Made by a program: the position numbers and the translations under genes | Origin: Colletotrichum lupini | Taxonomy: Eukaryota > Ascomycota > Sordariomycetes > Glomerellales > Glomerellaceae | DNA length: 64,000 nucleotides | NCBI RefSeq assembly: GCF_023278565.1 | Contig: NC_064672.1 | Span: 496,001 to 560,000, forward strand | Reading direction: 5' to 3' | Part shown: positions 60,672 to 64,000 of the stretch, in pieces | How the letters are laid out: every line of letters starts with the position of its first letter | Numbering within the stretch: the first letter of the stretch is position 1 | Notes under the pieces: model-generated | The model's input: the letters and a program-made list of their open reading frames with translations, nothing else | Database searches by the model: none | Told to the model about the DNA's origin: nothing

Positions 60672-62513
60672 GTTTCCGTTCGTTCGGCGGCGGCCTGGCT
60701 TGTTGCCGGGAGAGACCTGTCAGCAGGAATAAGGTTTGAACCTTGGTTACAAGTAGAAATTGGACAGGGGCTGGGTTTCGGGGCAGTGGACTCGACACCT
60801 ACTCCGCGCAGAGCGTCAAAAGGGGAGAAGAAGCATCAAACCAGGTGCAAATTCACTGGGGGCTTTCAGGTCATAAGTAACTTCTCAAAGAGGAGTTGCT
60901 CTTCATCAGCCTCGTGACTGAAACATGGTCGCCCATTGCTCCCTACGGCAAGGGGGGCAGATATTCCCGCCTTCAATCGGCCAGGGTATTGACGCTCTCG
61001 ACGCCACGTGTATAGCGTGCTTGTGAATCTGCTCACACGCTGTTAGGTATCCGCACCCATGGTGTTCATCAACGAGGAACAGCATGGATCCTGCATGGTC
61101 CATTCCATTACCTAGTTGATGGTCCAGAATTGGCTCTGTCTTAGGCGTCACTCACCAGGCAAACCGTCGGTGGTCCTATCGGTGGTCAATTTCCACGAAG
61201 CGCGGGGCTTTTCCCCAAAGCCTGCAGATTGTCTCAACCCTCAGCCCCTTCTAGAGACAGCTAACTCCATCTGAGGCAACTGCCTCAGTACGGCTGAAGT
61301 GCAAGACAAAGATAAGCCACTCTTCGATGGTGAGTCTGCCTGCCGCCGACAATTTGAAATAGCCACGACTGATGTTCTCAGTAACTGAGAACGTTAAGCT
61401 TCGTAGTGTAGGAACTTTTTTTCTAGCTCTCTTCTAGTCTATCCGCGAGTGACGTGCTGAGCAAGGGACTAGGTAGGAGGAGGAGTGGGTTCTCGCGTTG
61501 CAACGTTGGAAAGCACGCGTGCAATCGACTTTGACCGGGCCACGAAGCCCCCTTTCTGTAGCATAATTGCCGATCTCGGTCTTCGCCGCCGATACCTTAG
61601 CGTATTTTCTCTCAAGAAGCAAGCGTCTTCCAGGCAAGACAGGGCTGGCGGCACAAGGACGCCAGCTAGGCAGGCTGTGAGAAGCTGAGTAGAGCTGATT
61701 CTGTTTGGACTGCCAGCATGCCGCGCGATCCATGAGGTAGGGGAGCGTGCTAACTTGGGAAGCCCTGCGGCCACTCGCAACTTCCAAGACCAAGCATGCT
61801 CGTTCTGGCCCCAGGCTATGTTTCTCTTGGTGGCTCGCAGGATTGTTTGTACGAGGACTCAAGAGATGAGAGAAAACTGAGGAAAGGATGCATGTAAGTG
61901 CCAAAGACATACAGAGAGCTGCGAGTTCTTTCGCAAACACAGAGTTCCAAGACTCTTATAGTACGTATATCGCATTGCTCAGCATTCAACGAATAAGGCA
62001 ATCGCTCAAGTTCCCAAGAATGAACTGGCGACTCATGAGTTGAGCGCCAAAGGGATTACATGATCTTGGTTCATCAACATTGATATTCACCCTTTGGGTG
62101 ACTATTTACACAATTACCCAATAATCTCAGTAATGCCGGTTTAGTGGCAATTCAAATGGAGTAGGTAGGCCTAGGTACCTTATCTAGATATGCTAGCAAG
62201 ACCAAAGGATCGCGCAGACTTTGACATCACCTCATCGGTGTCTTTTGAGAAAGTGCGAAGATCAAACAATATTCCCCTAACGAAGCCAGGTTCTTGTCTT
62301 GGGAATCTGACAATGACGTCCTCATATCTAAGAAGGTTTAACAGTCTGAACGATATCGTGACAGTATGTTCGAAGGTATATGACGATAGCAGTGAAACTA
62401 AATAAGTTTTATCTCCTCTGCCTCGTCTTTGAAGAGATCCATAGCCCCCTTATGTGCAAATAAAAGAAAGACTCCAACCCTCACGTACGATCCAGGCTCT
62501 TCCGCCGGATGGA
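60672..62513. other. Gene-free interval before the HET gene
   Basis: About 1.8 kb. The longest frame (61434-61940, minus) has no ATG start and random-looking composition. I see no RNA gene or repeat. Confidence 0.45.
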
Positions 62514-64000
62514 TCACAAGGCCATATCGAGTACGCTTTGCGTTGGGTCAGCGCAGTATCGGCACACATCGATGTCCTCATAGCCGTTGGGAAACGACAT
62601 GCCGCCAACTTCCGCATCACTCGGCATCCAGTCGTCAAAGTCTTCGTCGTCACAATTCGCCATATACTTCAGGTTTTCCCAGTTCACTGTTGCCGAGCAG
62701 CAGCTCGACACCAAAATCAATCGCATACTCTCTGGCGCTGGTGCCATGGTTTCGCTAACGCCCCAGTCAAGCATGCAAGTCCCAATACCGCCTGAAAATA
62801 GCCCGTATGATAGACGACGGTCATCATAGGGCGTCGAGACCTGCCTTGTGACGTCCGAAGGAAACGGGCAAATTTTACCCTTTAGTCGAAGGAAGCCTCC
62901 AGTCAGAGCCCCAAAGACGTTGCTCCCTTGGAGATCCATGCGGTAGTCTAGCAGCGCAAAGTCGGGCCTGTTATGGCGAGGCATTCTCTTAGAAGAATAT
63001 GAGCGCACCCAATTTCCTTTCACCATCTCATCATCATAAGCTATGCTCATTGATATTTCAACCAAGTCCTCCTGGTAGTCTTCTTGTGAAGCCCAGCTCC
63101 ATGACGGCGTGACGTACGGATGTGTGTGCTGCAAGCTGTGCACAACTAAGGCCAATTCACCGGCTGGTGGTCGTAGCATGTACCAAAGCAGCTGTATATG
63201 TAGATCGTCTTTCCATAAGCCTGCCAGATATGTGTCGCCCGTAAGTGTTGCGAATGCCTTAGCGATACCGGCAAGTCCGGGCAGAATGTCCTCGCGATAT
63301 GTCCAGGCCCTTCTACCGACCTCGTGCACAGACTCCCAGTTGCCGTACACATCGATCTTGATAGTCGCTGAGCGATCCGACTGCTCGGAAGGTTTTCCAA
63401 GAGCTCTCCGAATTGCAACTTGCAGTTGGCCGAAAATCGAATTGGTGTCGATATCTCCGTTTTCAGATGTTACTATGTTTTCGCAGACAAAATGGCTCAT
63501 GTTTGACCCGAAATATATCATGCGAGGTGAAAGCATACTCTCTTGAAAGGTCCAGCCCCTGTTATGCCAAGAAGATCGTGCGAGGTCCCTGTCAAGCGCT
63601 GGTTTGTTTTGTACATCATATTCGTCAGCGTCCGTAGGAGAGCGAATAAGTCTGTAGGTGCCTTTAATATGTTCGTGGCGCGATGATTGAAATTCAACTT
63701 CCAACCCCTGCGGCCTTGGTCCCAGATAGCCCTCGAGACAAGATCGTGAAGAGAGAGGGCAGATGGTCACATAACAAGAATGGTAGATCTGTCCCATCAT
63801 CTGACTCTCTCGGTCCCAGTCTACATTGTCATCTTGAATGACACACAAAGCATCAACCCAGAGGTACGATATACCGAGCGCCCTGCAGGCCTTGATGGTG
63901 TCCCGTACGATAGGACTTAAGGAACTAAGAGGTATCCCTTGTAGATGGGTTAAAATGGTGTCTTTGGTAGTTTTTGTCTGCTTGAGAGCGTCTTCTTTGG
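62514..64000 (-). CDS. HET-domain (heterokaryon incompatibility) protein, N-terminus outside the window
   Basis: One frame is open from the right edge to the stop at 62514 (about 495 residues visible). The HET core is present: LSPIVRDTIKACRALGISYLWVD split around 63900, then LCVIQDD, the block DWDRESQMMGQIYHSC, and SSWHNRGWTFQESMLSPRMIYF. The C-terminal half is a typical variable HET tail containing PSWSWAS. HET proteins take part in allorecognition and cell death between unlike hyphae; many ascomycete members have no assigned partner. The start and the first part of the HET domain lie beyond 64000. No intron is needed in the visible part, and it shows no stop or frameshift. Confidence 0.88.
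   Translation of the reverse strand, partial: KEDALKQTKTTKDTILTHLQGIPLSSLSPIVRDTIKACRALGISYLWVDALCVIQDDNVDWDRESQMMGQIYHSCYVTICPLSSRSCLEGYLGPRPQGLEVEFQSSRHEHIKGTYRLIRSPTDADEYDVQNKPALDRDLARSSWHNRGWTFQESMLSPRMIYFGSNMSHFVCENIVTSENGDIDTNSIFGQLQVAIRRALGKPSEQSDRSATIKIDVYGNWESVHEVGRRAWTYREDILPGLAGIAKAFATLTGDTYLAGLWKDDLHIQLLWYMLRPPAGELALVVHSLQHTHPYVTPSWSWASQEDYQEDLVEISMSIAYDDEMVKGNWVRSYSSKRMPRHNRPDFALLDYRMDLQGSNVFGALTGGFLRLKGKICPFPSDVTRQVSTPYDDRRLSYGLFSGGIGTCMLDWGVSETMAPAPESMRLILVSSCCSATVNWENLKYMANCDDEDFDDWMPSDAEVGGMSFPNGYEDIDVCRYCADPTQSVLDMAL

Noticed and set aside
61434..61940. A 168-codon minus-strand frame
   Set aside because: It starts without an ATG, has random composition, and overlaps frames on the other strand.

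Overview
This window comes from a filamentous ascomycete (Pezizomycotina). Its genes carry many short spliced introns (50-100 bp, GT...AG). The gene families are typical of such fungi: HET, fungal rhodopsin-like/SAT4, BBE-type FAD oxidases, MBOAT/wax-synthase-like acyltransferases, tyrosinase and Fungal_trans_2 regulators. Every repeat has been turned into extremely AT-rich, stop-filled DNA by C-to-T/G-to-A transitions, the signature of repeat-induced point mutation (RIP). The species cannot be named from the sequence.

Layout. About 24.5 kb is two repeat families. (1) A Ty1/copia LTR retrotransposon: a 5' part on the minus strand at the left edge (1-2123) and two full copies of 7422 bp on the plus strand (16691-24112 and 43509-50930), with ~202-205 bp LTRs and 5-bp target duplications. 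(2) A Fot1/pogo-like DNA transposon of 1887-1888 bp, inserted at TA in four places (5388-7274 and 13525-15411 reading right; 25167-27054 and 54623-56509 reading left).

GC-balanced islands lie between the repeats. Left island (2124-16690): an SDR gene cut by the copia element, a divergent Cys-nucleophile alpha/beta hydrolase, a Fungal_trans_2 regulator cut by a Fot1-like element, a small secreted NTF2/SnoaL-like protein, a five-exon FAD monooxygenase, and a membrane-protein gene cut by another Fot1-like element. Middle island (24113-43508): a tyrosinase whose intron hosts a Fot1-like element and which also has a stop and a frameshift; a rhodopsin-like membrane protein; 5.5 kb without a recognisable gene; an orphan; then a BBE-type FAD oxidase, a wax-synthase-like acyltransferase and an SDR in tandem. 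Right island (50931-64000): an O-methyltransferase, a secreted gamma-glutamyltranspeptidase, a single-pass Cys-rich membrane protein and a HET-domain gene running off the right edge.

Functionally the intact genes are oxidising, reducing, methylating and acylating enzymes of the kind that decorate secondary metabolites, but no PKS, NRPS, terpene cyclase or DMAT core gene is visible. The most striking feature is how often transposons sit inside genes: four genes carry an insertion, one of them in an intron beside a 14-nt micro-exon. I found no CRISPR, rRNA or tRNA gene and no clearly new molecular system; the leads most worth following are the transposon-interrupted genes, the micro-exon, and a 34-bp insertion bounded by a 5-bp repeat inside the regulator gene.
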